Shown: positions 42,990 to 52,900 of the stretch, in pieces
Numbering within the stretch: the stretch's first letter is position 1
How the letters are laid out: every line of letters starts with the position of its first letter
Assembly: GCA_934700345.1 (NCBI GenBank)
Contig: CAKUXP010000004.1
Location: 62,001 to 126,000, forward strand
DNA length: 64,000 nucleotides
Reading direction: 5' to 3'
From: an uncultured Fibrobacter sp.
Lineage (GTDB): Bacteria; Fibrobacterota; Fibrobacteria; Fibrobacterales; Fibrobacteraceae
Made by a program: the position numbers and the translations under genes
The notes under the pieces: generated by a model
Database searches by the model: none
What the model saw: the letters and a program-made list of their open reading frames with translations, nothing else
What the model was told of the DNA's origin: nothing

Positions 42990-45853
42990 TCGAGGTTCTT
43001 TCCGTGACACTTCTTGTACTTGAGCCCCGAGCCACACCAGCAGAGATCGTTTCGACCGAGCTTCGGATGGTCGTTTTTCACAGGCGCGCCAGGAACGCCG
43101 ACACGGCGACGCATTCCCTGCGGACGCGTTCCCGGAAGTGCGGAACTCGGAATGGCATTGGACGTCGGTTGTGGAGCCTGTTCCACCGAGCCGGAAGAAC
43201 TTTCTTCGATCGCCTTCGAATTTTCCTCCGTTTTTTGCGGAGCCTGCGGACGAGGAATCTTCTGCAGCTGTTCCGGAGCGACCGAGACGCCGTTCGCAAG
43301 CTGGATGCGAATGTTCAAAATTCTCTGGGCGGTCATCGTCGCGATGCTTTCAAGGCATGTCTGGAACGTCGTGAACGCCTGGTTTTTATACATCACCAGC
43401 GGATCTTTCTGTGCATAGCCCTGGAAGCGGATCGCATCCTTTAGCTGGTCCATCGCATAGAGGTTCTCTTTCCAGTGTTGGTCAATCGTGTAGAGGAGGA
43501 TCCGCCGTTCGATGTTTCGGAAATCCGCATCGGGAATGATTTCCACGAGCTTTTCGTACTTCTTCTTGCAGAGGTCGATGATTTCGTCGAGAACCTGTTC
43601 CGCGCTCTTCTTGCCACGTTCCTCTTCGCTCGGGTTATATTCAATCGCAAATCCGAGCTTGACCGCCGTCGTGAGACCTTCCCAGTTCCATTCGTCGGCA
43701 AATCGATCCTTTGACACGAACTGCGAAGCTTTGATATCGCAGGCGTCCTCGATCCTGTCGAGAATGTCCTTACGGACGTCGTCCCCGTTCAGGATACGCC
43801 GGCGCAGACCGTAAATCACCTTGCGCTGCTCATTCATCACGTTGTCGTAGTCGAGCAGGTACTTACGCGTATCGAAGCTCTGGTTCTCCACGCGCTTCTG
43901 GGCACCGCGAATCGAACGGGAAACAATCGGGTGCGTAATCACCTCGTCGTCGCCAACACCAAAGCGGTTCATCAGCGCCTTTACGTTGCTGCCGCCAAAG
44001 ATGCGCATCAGGTCATCGTCGAGCGAAAGGAAGTACTGCGACGAACCCGGGTCGCCCTGGCGACCGGCACGCCCGCGCAACTGGTTGTCGATACGGCGGC
44101 TTTCGTGACGTTCCGTTCCGAGGACATGGAGACCGCCGAGTTCCTTGACGCCCGGTCCGAGGACGATGTCCGTTCCGCGACCCGCCATGTTCGTTGCGAC
44201 GGTTACCTTGCCCTTGTAGCCCGCAAACTGGATGATTTCCGCTTCGCGGCTGTGGTTCTTCGCGTTCAGAACGTCATGGGGAATGCCTTCCTTGACGAGC
44301 AGATTGTGGAGCTTTTCGGAACGTTCCACCGAAGCCGTACCGACGAGGAGAGGCTGGCCCTTTTCGTGGCGGCGCTTGATTTCCGCGACGATAGCCCTCC
44401 ACTTGGCTTCTTCGGTCTTATAGACCATGTCCTGCATGTCTTTACGGATGCAAGGCTTGTTCGTGGGAATGACCCACGTATTCATGTTGTAAATCTTGAT
44501 GAATTCCGTCGCTTCCGTCTCGGCTGTACCGGTCATACCGGAAAGCTTCTTGTACATACGGAAATAATTCTGGAACGTAATCGTCGCAAGCGTCTGGTTT
44601 TCACGGCGAATCTGCACGCCTTCCTTCGCTTCGATTGACTGGTGGATGCCTTCGGAATAACGGCGGCCTTCCATCAAGCGACCCGTGTTTTCATCAACAA
44701 TGACCACTTCCCCGTCGCGGACGATATAGTCCCTGTCGCGGATGAAGAGGTTGTGCGCCTTGAGAGCCTGGTTGATAAAATGAACCCATTCCGCGTGTTC
44801 GCCGTAAAGGTTCGTAAATCCCATAAGCTGTTCAACGCGGTTCGTCCCGCGCTCGGTCAGCTGGGCGAGCTTGTCCTTTTCATCGACCGTGTAATCCTTG
44901 CCGCGAACTAGCTGCGAAACAAGGTTGCTAGCCTTCGTGTACTTGTCCGTCGCATCTTCCGCGGGGCCGCTGATGATGAGCGGCGTACGGGCTTCATCGA
45001 TAAGGATCGAGTCCACTTCATCGACGATACAGAAGTTCGGTTCGCGCTGCACGACTTCCTTCGGATCGACCGCCATGTTGTCGCGGAGATAGTCAAACCC
45101 GAACTCGTTGTTCGTTCCGTAGGTAACATCGGAGTTATAGCTTTCGCGCCGCTGTTCCGCATTCAGGTCGTGAACGATCAGGCCGACCGAAAGCCCGAGG
45201 AACTTATAGACAAATCCCATCTGCTTTGCGTCGCGACCCGCCAGGTAATCGTTCACCGTCACCACGTGGACGCCTTCACCGGAAAGCCCGTTCAGGTAAA
45301 CCGGGCAGACCGCGGCAAGCGTCTTTCCTTCGCCGGTCGCCATTTCGGCGATTGCGCCTTCGTGCAAAACGAGACCGCCAATCAGCTGCACGTCAAACGG
45401 AAGCATCCGGAATGGTTTCACGGATTCCGGGTAAAGTTCGCGCATCCTTGCATAAAACTTCGCCGGCATGAAGATTTCCCATTCGGGCTTCCCCGCCGCA
45501 AGATCCGCCTTCGCCGCCTCGACAGCCGAAAGGATTTCCGGGTCATCGCCGAGCCTCGAAAAATCGAACTCGTATTCCGGCTTGAAAATGTTGAACATGC
45601 CGAGCCGCCGGTCGCAGGCTTCCTGGCAGACAGCAAACGCTTCCACCTTGATGTCTTCGAGCGTCTTGCCGTTCTTTAGGGCTTCGCGAAATTCCGCGGA
45701 CTTTGCGGCGAGTTCACCGTCGTTCAAACTTTCTAGACCTTTGCGCGCCTCGTGAATCTGCGCGATAATCGGACGGAGCGACTTCACCTTGCGCTCGTGC
45801 GGAGTACCGAAAACCTTGTGAAGGAGCGAATCGATAATGCTCATAAAAGACAA
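42986..45853 (-). CDS. secA: Preprotein translocase motor SecA
   Basis: 955 residues. Helicase motifs are complete: MATGEGKTLAA (Walker A), VDEVDSILIDEARTPLIISG, GTASVERSEKL, ATNMAGRGTDI and RGRAGRQGDPG. Preprotein cross-linking, wing and scaffold domains follow, then a Pro/Ser-rich linker and a zinc-binding SEC-C tail near 933-950: CWCGSGLKYKKCHG. It drives proteins through SecYEG. First gene of a two-gene unit with tmk. Length and motifs are normal. Confidence 0.97.
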   Translation of the reverse strand: MSFMSIIDSLLHKVFGTPHERKVKSLRPIIAQIHEARKGLESLNDGELAAKSAEFREALKNGKTLEDIKVEAFAVCQEACDRRLGMFNIFKPEYEFDFSRLGDDPEILSAVEAAKADLAAGKPEWEIFMPAKFYARMRELYPESVKPFRMLPFDVQLIGGLVLHEGAIAEMATGEGKTLAAVCPVYLNGLSGEGVHVVTVNDYLAGRDAKQMGFVYKFLGLSVGLIVHDLNAEQRRESYNSDVTYGTNNEFGFDYLRDNMAVDPKEVVQREPNFCIVDEVDSILIDEARTPLIISGPAEDATDKYTKASNLVSQLVRGKDYTVDEKDKLAQLTERGTNRVEQLMGFTNLYGEHAEWVHFINQALKAHNLFIRDRDYIVRDGEVVIVDENTGRLMEGRRYSEGIHQSIEAKEGVQIRRENQTLATITFQNYFRMYKKLSGMTGTAETEATEFIKIYNMNTWVIPTNKPCIRKDMQDMVYKTEEAKWRAIVAEIKRRHEKGQPLLVGTASVERSEKLHNLLVKEGIPHDVLNAKNHSREAEIIQFAGYKGKVTVATNMAGRGTDIVLGPGVKELGGLHVLGTERHESRRIDNQLRGRAGRQGDPGSSQYFLSLDDDLMRIFGGSNVKALMNRFGVGDDEVITHPIVSRSIRGAQKRVENQSFDTRKYLLDYDNVMNEQRKVIYGLRRRILNGDDVRKDILDRIEDACDIKASQFVSKDRFADEWNWEGLTTAVKLGFAIEYNPSEEERGKKSAEQVLDEIIDLCKKKYEKLVEIIPDADFRNIERRILLYTIDQHWKENLYAMDQLKDAIRFQGYAQKDPLVMYKNQAFTTFQTCLESIATMTAQRILNIRIQLANGVSVAPEQLQKIPRPQAPQKTEENSKAIEESSSGSVEQAPQPTSNAIPSSALPGTRPQGMRRRVGVPGAPVKNDHPKLGRNDLCWCGSGLKYKKCHGKNLE

Positions 45854-45909
45854 ATTCCTTTTTAGTTTTGTCCCGTAAAATTAGAAAATTCAGATTGCCA
45901 CGAGACGTT

Positions 45910-46821
45910 TCACTGCCCGCACCGGCCCTTTTGACCGTTCAGCGAAAATCCGGAATCCAAGGAATCGCCCGTTACCGCGCAGACCTTTCCGCCCCGCATA
46001 ATCATTCCCGCACAGTTCCGCGAGACAAAAGATTTTTTCTTCGAAGGCAAAGCCGTCGCCTCGTCGGGACATTTCCGGTAAAGCGCAAGAACTTCCCCGT
46101 CGGAAACCGCCCGGTCGTAAAAACGCACATCGTCGATTTTTCCCCGGAAAAAACTCCAGAGAGAACGCGTCCCGATTCGGACCGGAGCGTTTCCGTTTTC
46201 GGGAATTACTTTATACGTATCATCATACAGCGGATCTTGATCCTTCTGTGCTCCATTCTTGAAAATCGTAATCGTGTTGCTTTCCATGTCGTAGCGCGCG
46301 ACGATATGAATCCATTCCCCGAGGACGACTTCTTCCTGCACGTAGCTTCCCGCGCCGAGACCTCCCGACAGATTAAACGCATACGACGAAATCCGATTGG
46401 GACGTTCCGAGCGGAAATTGTACATCCGGAGCGCCCACTCATGCGCATGCGGCTCGCCCTTTCCCATCCAGTGCACGTAGCCGCCGTCCGTCCTTTCAAA
46501 ATCCAGCGAATCCGGGGAAATCCATGCGGAAACGGTCAAGGCTCCGGTCGTCGCGATGCTAAAGATGTCGTTATCGGGAATCTCGATGTAGGCGGAATCG
46601 CTCCCGCCGAAGCGATACGCCGAATTGGATTTTCCAAAGCGGTCCGTCGCAAGCGTCGCCCGGTAAACCTCTCCATCGACTCCCGCAACCGAACCGCGCG
46701 AAACCGCATCGCCGTCAAAGGGATAATAGGCGACGAGTCCTTCTTCGGGAACGCCCGAAACGCAGTCGGCAAAAAGCGGACACGCACAGAAGAAAAGGAG
46801 AAAAATCAGCGAAAACTTCAT
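45910..46821 (-). CDS. Secreted LamG/concanavalin A-like protein
   Basis: 303 residues. Signal peptide ending PLFADC; a lipobox is not convincing. A LamG-like jelly roll: GLVAYYPFDGDAVSRGS near 29-45, LTVSAWISPDSLDF, WIHIVARYDMESNTITIFKNG near 170-190, and RGKIDDVRFYDRAVSDGEVLALYR near 225-248. Six Cys flank the domain, suggesting disulfides. Likely binds a carbohydrate or protein outside the cell. It is 3 bases downstream of the acyltransferase gene. Confidence 0.82.
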   Translation of the reverse strand: MKFSLIFLLFFCACPLFADCVSGVPEEGLVAYYPFDGDAVSRGSVAGVDGEVYRATLATDRFGKSNSAYRFGGSDSAYIEIPDNDIFSIATTGALTVSAWISPDSLDFERTDGGYVHWMGKGEPHAHEWALRMYNFRSERPNRISSYAFNLSGGLGAGSYVQEEVVLGEWIHIVARYDMESNTITIFKNGAQKDQDPLYDDTYKVIPENGNAPVRIGTRSLWSFFRGKIDDVRFYDRAVSDGEVLALYRKCPDEATALPSKKKSFVSRNCAGMIMRGGKVCAVTGDSLDSGFSLNGQKGRCGQ

Positions 46822-46824
46822 CGG

Positions 46825-47958
46825 CTAACTTTGTGGAGGCAGCGAATGAGCCTGCTTCTTCAAGCGGTGCAAGCGGTCCTTGTGCTTTTGGTAGAGCGTG
46901 CTCACCGTATAGATGAATACCAGGAAAATCACCGTGGAAAGCGGGCGGTTCATGTTGCAAAAGCTCCACGCAATCGTAATCAGCGGCAAGTGGACGAGAT
47001 AGGGATAGAACGATGCGCGACCAACCGAACGCACGACCGGGATGCAAAAAATTTTTGAAAGCCAGCCCTTCGAAGTCGTGATGCTTACAATCAGCCCACC
47101 ATAGAGCATGACCGCGACCGAATGATGGCAGATGAAGTTCCACGCGACATTTCCAGACTTCATCGTAAAAAGGCTCGCATATAAAACGCCGAGCAGCGCG
47201 ACCTGCAAAATCCCGGCGACATAATCCCTCTTCAGAAAATCAAATGCGCCGACCCTGTAAAGCCGAAAGAGGATCATCCCGAACAGATACTCGAAAATCC
47301 GGACAAACGGAAAAACGTGGAAGTATCGATAGCGCACGTCGAAGTTCGCAAAGTTTCCGAGCAGCGGAAGTTCCCCGAGCGAACCGGCATATGCAAAGAA
47401 GATTCCCCAGAGAATCCCCGGAAAAAAGACCAGCGCGCACAGAATCCAGAGCGAACTTTTCTTCTCGACTTTCGCAAGCTTCCGGGCGCAGAAGGGCGTA
47501 ATCGCGTAACAGATGAAGAACGCCGTCAGGGACCAGCTCGGCTCGTTCAGCTTCATTCCCAGTTCCGGGAAAAACGTCCACGTGAGCGACAGATGCATCA
47601 AAAGCGAACGGATCGGGTGGAACATGCCGTCAAACCCGCCGAGCTTCACATACAGAGCGGCGAACATCAGCACGGTCATCGCAAAATGGCAACGGTAAAG
47701 CTTCGAAATCCGCGCAAACATAAACGGGATCACGGGAAGCCGTCTATCGGGATCGCTGAACTTCGACGCAAAGAGAAAGCCCGCGAGGATAAAGAAAAGC
47801 CCGGCGGCAAACGCGGGAGCCGTCACGACCGGGAATACCCAAGAAAGCGAAGACATATAGCCGAGCGCCGAAGACGACGCCAAGTGGAGCATCACGATAT
47901 TCAGCGAAGCCAGAAGCCGCAGCCCGTCTATCGCCGGAAAATACGCCTTTTCGTTCAT
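46825..47958 (-). CDS. Acyltransferase family 3 membrane protein (OafA-like)
   Basis: 377 residues from the ATG at 47956-47958, which has GGGAA upstream; the longer frame gives an unlikely leader. About ten membrane spans with the opening I-D-G-L-R-L-L-A-S-L-N-I-V-M-L-H-L containing the catalytic His of the AT3 family. These enzymes O-acylate sugars of surface glycans using acyl-CoA. Paired with the LamG-like gene; the acceptor is unknown. Confidence 0.87.
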   Translation of the reverse strand: MNEKAYFPAIDGLRLLASLNIVMLHLASSSALGYMSSLSWVFPVVTAPAFAAGLFFILAGFLFASKFSDPDRRLPVIPFMFARISKLYRCHFAMTVLMFAALYVKLGGFDGMFHPIRSLLMHLSLTWTFFPELGMKLNEPSWSLTAFFICYAITPFCARKLAKVEKKSSLWILCALVFFPGILWGIFFAYAGSLGELPLLGNFANFDVRYRYFHVFPFVRIFEYLFGMILFRLYRVGAFDFLKRDYVAGILQVALLGVLYASLFTMKSGNVAWNFICHHSVAVMLYGGLIVSITTSKGWLSKIFCIPVVRSVGRASFYPYLVHLPLITIAWSFCNMNRPLSTVIFLVFIYTVSTLYQKHKDRLHRLKKQAHSLPPQS

Positions 47959-48069
47959 AAAATTCCCAAAATAATCCGCAAAACTAGAAAACGCAACGAC
48001 AAAGCCCGACGAACAGATTACGAAAACTCGGACAAACAAAAAGTTTTAACGGCTTGTCGCATTCCACCG

Positions 48070-48978
48070 TTATTTATAATAGAGCCGATAACGGCGACTG
48101 AATAATTGGCGGAGTACATCTTCTTTGGAGCAACCTTTCCTCTTGCAATGGCTTTCAATGGTCACGCTACTGTCAAAGACGAACCAGTTAATCTTCGTTT
48201 CCGCCACAAAACTTCCATACTTCTCTAAATAGGAAGAATCGGGGATTGCAATTTTTTCCGTTTCATTTCCAGAAAGGCAAAAATCAAACCAGCTGTACTT
48301 TTCCCGTACCGATGAATCCACCTGTAAAATTCGCAAAGGAGAAGAACAGCCGTCTTCGTTATCGCATAAAGAAGCGATGCACACCGCTGTCGGCAAGGAA
48401 TCCGAAGGCCACCGCAATTCCAGATTTCCTATCGAATTTTTGGAAATCTGAGGCAGTCGAGAACGTAGATTTAGCCCGATTTTTATCTTGTTTCCAAAAG
48501 AATCCCGGATTTCAAATTCAAACACGCCCAGAGATTTTTGCGGAATATATTTATTGCCAACGAGAATCGTGTCCGATGGTATAAAATCGGAACCTTTATA
48601 ATATCCTCCGGGCCGTATCGTATCGGAACAGACACTCCCATCTAAATTTTGATTGAAACATTCAAAAGGAAGATACGACAAAATACTGCTCCACGCCGTA
48701 TCCTCGCTAGACTTTATCTGGACTTTCAAAAAAGCGGGATATTCATATCTGTGTATGCCTGACTCTGGTGAAAGCAAGCAGGAATCTATTATAAGAACAT
48801 TCGTATCGACAAAGCAGTGCATCTCTAGCGAAAAAGACGAGAAACCTATTTGCAGAAGTCCCTTTAAATTTGCTTCTTTTTTCGAATAATCAGTTAAATC
48901 ATTGGATATTTGACCATCAGATATTATATCGCCACAACCAATTAAAATGAATAAAAAAATCAGTATCGTTTTCTTCAT
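48070..48978 (-). CDS. Lipoprotein, paralogue of the upstream gene
   Basis: 302 residues from the second ATG, since GAGGAG lies at correct distance from it and abuts the first. Lipobox LIGC after M-K-K-T-I-L-I-F-L-F-I. The body shares long stretches with the protein encoded at 49031-49909 (for example YEYPAFLKVQIKSSEDTAW and FIPSDTILVGNKYIPQKS), so the two arose by tandem duplication. Several Cys and no known domain. Last gene of a four-gene exported cluster; AT-rich. Confidence 0.75.
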   Translation of the reverse strand: MKKTILIFLFILIGCGDIISDGQISNDLTDYSKKEANLKGLLQIGFSSFSLEMHCFVDTNVLIIDSCLLSPESGIHRYEYPAFLKVQIKSSEDTAWSSILSYLPFECFNQNLDGSVCSDTIRPGGYYKGSDFIPSDTILVGNKYIPQKSLGVFEFEIRDSFGNKIKIGLNLRSRLPQISKNSIGNLELRWPSDSLPTAVCIASLCDNEDGCSSPLRILQVDSSVREKYSWFDFCLSGNETEKIAIPDSSYLEKYGSFVAETKINWFVFDSSVTIESHCKRKGCSKEDVLRQLFSRRYRLYYK

Positions 48979-49030
48979 GGTCATCTCCTCGATAATCCTA
49001 TTTTCAAGGGGCCTTTATAGCATTCACCTT

Positions 49031-49909
49031 TCATTTGTAATAGATATAATAGTGCGATTCAAACAATTGTCGTATATCGTCTTCAACACACACACCTTTT
49101 TTACAATCGGTTTCAACGGTTATCTCAGGCAAATCAATAATCGCTTCGGCTACATAGTTTCCAAACTTTTCCAAATAGGAGATATCAGGAATCGCCATTT
49201 CATAACTTTCATATCTTGACAGGCAATAAACATCCCATAAATACAGTTCTCTTTGAGAAGAATCAACACGCACCCTCAAAGAATCGTCACAGCCATACAT
49301 AGTAGAACATAAAATAACGGGGCACAGCTTAACCCGTAAAGAATCATCAAAATGTAAAACCAGATTTCCCGTAGAATTTTTGGAAACTTGAGGTAGTCGA
49401 GAATGAAAATCCAGTCCGATTTTTATCCTATTTCCAAAGGAATCCCGGATTTCAAATTCAAATACGCCCAAAGATTTTTGCGGAATATATTTATCCCCAA
49501 CAAGAATCGTGTCCGAGGGAATAAACTCAGAACCTTCATAATACCCTTTTGGTTGCACCATCCAACCTAAATTTTTATCGGAATGTTTAAAAGAAAGATA
49601 CGACAAAACGCTATTCCACGCAGTATCTTCGCTGGACTTTATCTGAACTTTTAAAAAAGCGGGATATTCATACACATCTATGCCGGAAGCAGTCAAAATA
49701 AGACAGGAATCTATTACTAAATTATTTGTATCAACAAAGCAATTCATCGTGAAACGAAAAAAAGTACGAACCTGATCATCGCCTATTGCATTGGTTCGCA
49801 TCAAGTGTCCCAGATTGGCTTCCTTTCTTAAGAAAGGAAGCTCTCCTTGAGATGGAATATCATTGCAACCGATTAACATTGGCAATAACATGACGACAAT
49901 TTTTTTCAT
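49031..49909 (-). CDS. Lipoprotein, paralogue of the downstream gene
   Basis: 292 residues; the ATG at 49907-49909 overlaps the stop of the heparinase-like gene (ATGA) and follows GGAGGG. Lipobox LIGC after M-K-K-I-V-V-M-L-L-P-M. Beta-rich with a C-terminal acidic and Cys-containing tail (TVETDCKKGVCVEDDIRQLF). Similarity to its neighbour runs through the whole length, strongest in the middle. Function unknown; the operon suggests work with the large secreted protein, for example in surface anchoring. Confidence 0.75.
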   Translation of the reverse strand: MKKIVVMLLPMLIGCNDIPSQGELPFLRKEANLGHLMRTNAIGDDQVRTFFRFTMNCFVDTNNLVIDSCLILTASGIDVYEYPAFLKVQIKSSEDTAWNSVLSYLSFKHSDKNLGWMVQPKGYYEGSEFIPSDTILVGDKYIPQKSLGVFEFEIRDSFGNRIKIGLDFHSRLPQVSKNSTGNLVLHFDDSLRVKLCPVILCSTMYGCDDSLRVRVDSSQRELYLWDVYCLSRYESYEMAIPDISYLEKFGNYVAEAIIDLPEITVETDCKKGVCVEDDIRQLFESHYYIYYK

Positions 49910-52900
49910 CTTTCCCTCCACAAAAGTTTCAATGCAGGCAAATCAAATAAATCTGTTTCATCGTTTAATTTTTGATAATTTGATTTACCATTAAGATTTC
50001 CAACAACGGTCCAGGTTTTTCCGTCAACACTTTCCCCAAAAACAATCCCAGCCCATTGCGAAATATCAGAGCTTCCCGGAAAAGCATTGCGGAAGACAAA
50101 AGAATTTCCCTGCGGGCTAATAACCACCCTTTGCCAAATGTCACCTATTTTTCGCCCAAAGCACTGAATTTCTTTTGGACAAGAAACAGCATCCATTTGA
50201 AATTCGATATTTTTATTCATAGGATAGACAAGCGTTACTAAACGTTCATGATTTATTTCACACGAATATTCGTTCAACCGTAAAATACCAGAAGCATCCG
50301 TATCTTCTCGGCGTCTATTTTGCACAACTTTTATAGTGTCTTTCGCGTTTACATCCCATTTTTGTTTTCCAAAATAGACCGCCATTTTCTTGGGTAAACT
50401 ATCTATTTTTGAATTAACGGTCCAAACCAAACTATCCTTGTCAAATCTATCCACCAACCATAATGTCTCTCCAAAATAGAAAATGGACCTTTCCAATTTT
50501 AAATCGGATGTTGTTGTTTGGTGCGCACTAAAGCCAACCAACTTTACATCGTTTTCATCTAATACGCGAACAGAATCCTCAACATATGCATCTGAACCAC
50601 CTGCTCGTAAAACTCCATAACCCGCAAGATCGTCATTCAATGCACTAAACAAAAGATTCATCATTACACCAGTATTATATCCTGTAAAAGCCGTTGCTCG
50701 CTGAGAAAGTTCTGATCTAGAGAGACTTTTTCCTTTTGCATCATCTTCCTCACATGATTCTTCTTGGCATAAACGACGGATAACATTATGAGTACTATAA
50801 TTTTTGTACTTATCAAACATTTTAAAATCTTTATATCCACGATCCTGTACAAAAAAGCCATTCAATGTACTTGCTAAAGTAAAGGACATATTATCTTGTT
50901 GATCATGTGCCTGCCCCATATCGCGTAAAATTCCGTTTTCTGCAATTAGAGAGATACTCGCTGTATCGTTTTTAGAAAAAACTTTAATTACTCCCAATCC
51001 ATCTAAAAAATCAGCTTCAACATTTGTTCCTATCTCGGCTAATTTTTTTAGTTTTGATAAATCTGGTTCTATATCCATCAAATTCATTGTTTTTTCATCC
51101 GGTAATCCCAAAAAACGAAACAAGAACAAAGTTGTATCTACATAGGAATCAAAATCAAATTGTTCTGCAAATCCATAGAAGACCTTGTCATTTGTTAGAG
51201 TTCCCCACACATAAAAATCAGGAGAATAAGTACATCCATCATCAATTTCTATTGGAATTAATTGAGACAAACTTCCTAATCGTACAGGTCTTGAAAATTT
51301 TCTTATATATTCCCCAGAATTCAAAAATCCTTGAGGCAAATCAAAATCATCACCTCCTAAACTCATTGCTTGTCGAAGAGCCACCATCAAATAAGGAACA
51401 GTTTCATTAACATATTGAGCATATCCCATCCCTTCCGAGAATCCCCCATTTGGACCATAATGATTTATCATTCCTTGCTTTAATTTGTTAAAATGCTCTA
51501 ATGAACCCGAATAAATGTATTCGTATAAAGCCATTGCTGCTTCGGCCTTAATGGAAATATTATTATAAAGCATTACGGCACCCATAAATCCGGTCCACGC
51601 CGACAAAGCGTCATAAGAATTTTTAAACATCACCCCCAAAGCTTCCTTTGTTTCCTCTTCTTCCGAATAATATGACAAAAGAACCGCTAGACTTAATACA
51701 TCCGTTGTAGATAAAACATAATCATCTTTTTCGCCAAAAAAGTTTTTCATATCAAACAAGCTGCCGTCAGCCAAAGAAGGTCCCGTACCTTTAGCTATGC
51801 CTGCTCCACAATGAAAAACGGATTGAAACCAAGTAGAAATTCCCCATAAATGAAAATACGATTTACAATAACCGGAGATACTTTCTGTTGATTTTTTAAT
51901 ATTCGTCTTTAAATACCCTGTTAGATTTACAGCACCATAACAATTAGACAAAAGATCTAATAAATTTTCCGCAGATGTTGTTAAATCAGATGATAGTAAA
52001 AAGTACTTTTCCACAGGATAAATCTTTGAATTTTTTAAATCCTTCAATACAATCAAGCTTGATGTTTTTTCTGAACCCATTTCAAAGATAAAATGTCTTA
52101 CTGCCGTATGCGCAGAATCTCTTTTTCGAATTATTAGATTAGCTAAAAGAATATTTAGATTATGTTTAGATTGATCTAATTTTTTTTTATCGGATCCCGA
52201 TAATTTTTCCAGCTGTCCCATTGCAATCACCTTCATTCTTTCGAAATCGCTATCTGTTTTACTTGCTTTAGCTGTTGATATTTCACCTACAACAAAATGG
52301 CGTTTGTCATCAGGCGTCATATGAAATAGTCTTTTCCACATATCTCCATCTAAAAATCCTCCACAAACAAAATTAATTAATTTATCATACATCCTGTTAG
52401 CAAAAGAAACGACTTTATCAATTCCATCTATGATTCCGCCACCTATCGTTCCCAACACTTTACCGAGTTTATTAGCTGTTTTTTTTATCCAACGACCAAA
52501 CAAGCTAAACGAATCCGTTTTAAAATAAACGAAATTTCCTACAACACTATCAATTTCAATATCTGTTAAAACTCCATTACTATAGTGAAAAATACCTATG
52601 CTATCACCAACCTCATATTCGTCACCCAGAGGAAGCGCTACCGTTATTTTTTTGCCATTACTCAGTTTTCCTGAAATTTCATAAGCAGTTCCATAAAAAC
52701 GAAATTCTGAAAAACGTTGCGTTATTTCTGTTGGTATACTTGAATAACGTGTTATTGAAGGAATTTTTCCATCAGCTAAAGAATTTTTATCTATCTTCAA
52801 ATGCAGCGTATCAATCTCTCTAAATTCTCCTGTAAATAAATACGAAGTAAAAATTGTATCACCGACAATATTTTGTTCGGAGTATACTTTTTCCTTTTTA

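Noticed and set aside
43931..44638. 235-codon open frame on the plus strand
   Set aside because: Antisense to secA, whose motifs are complete.
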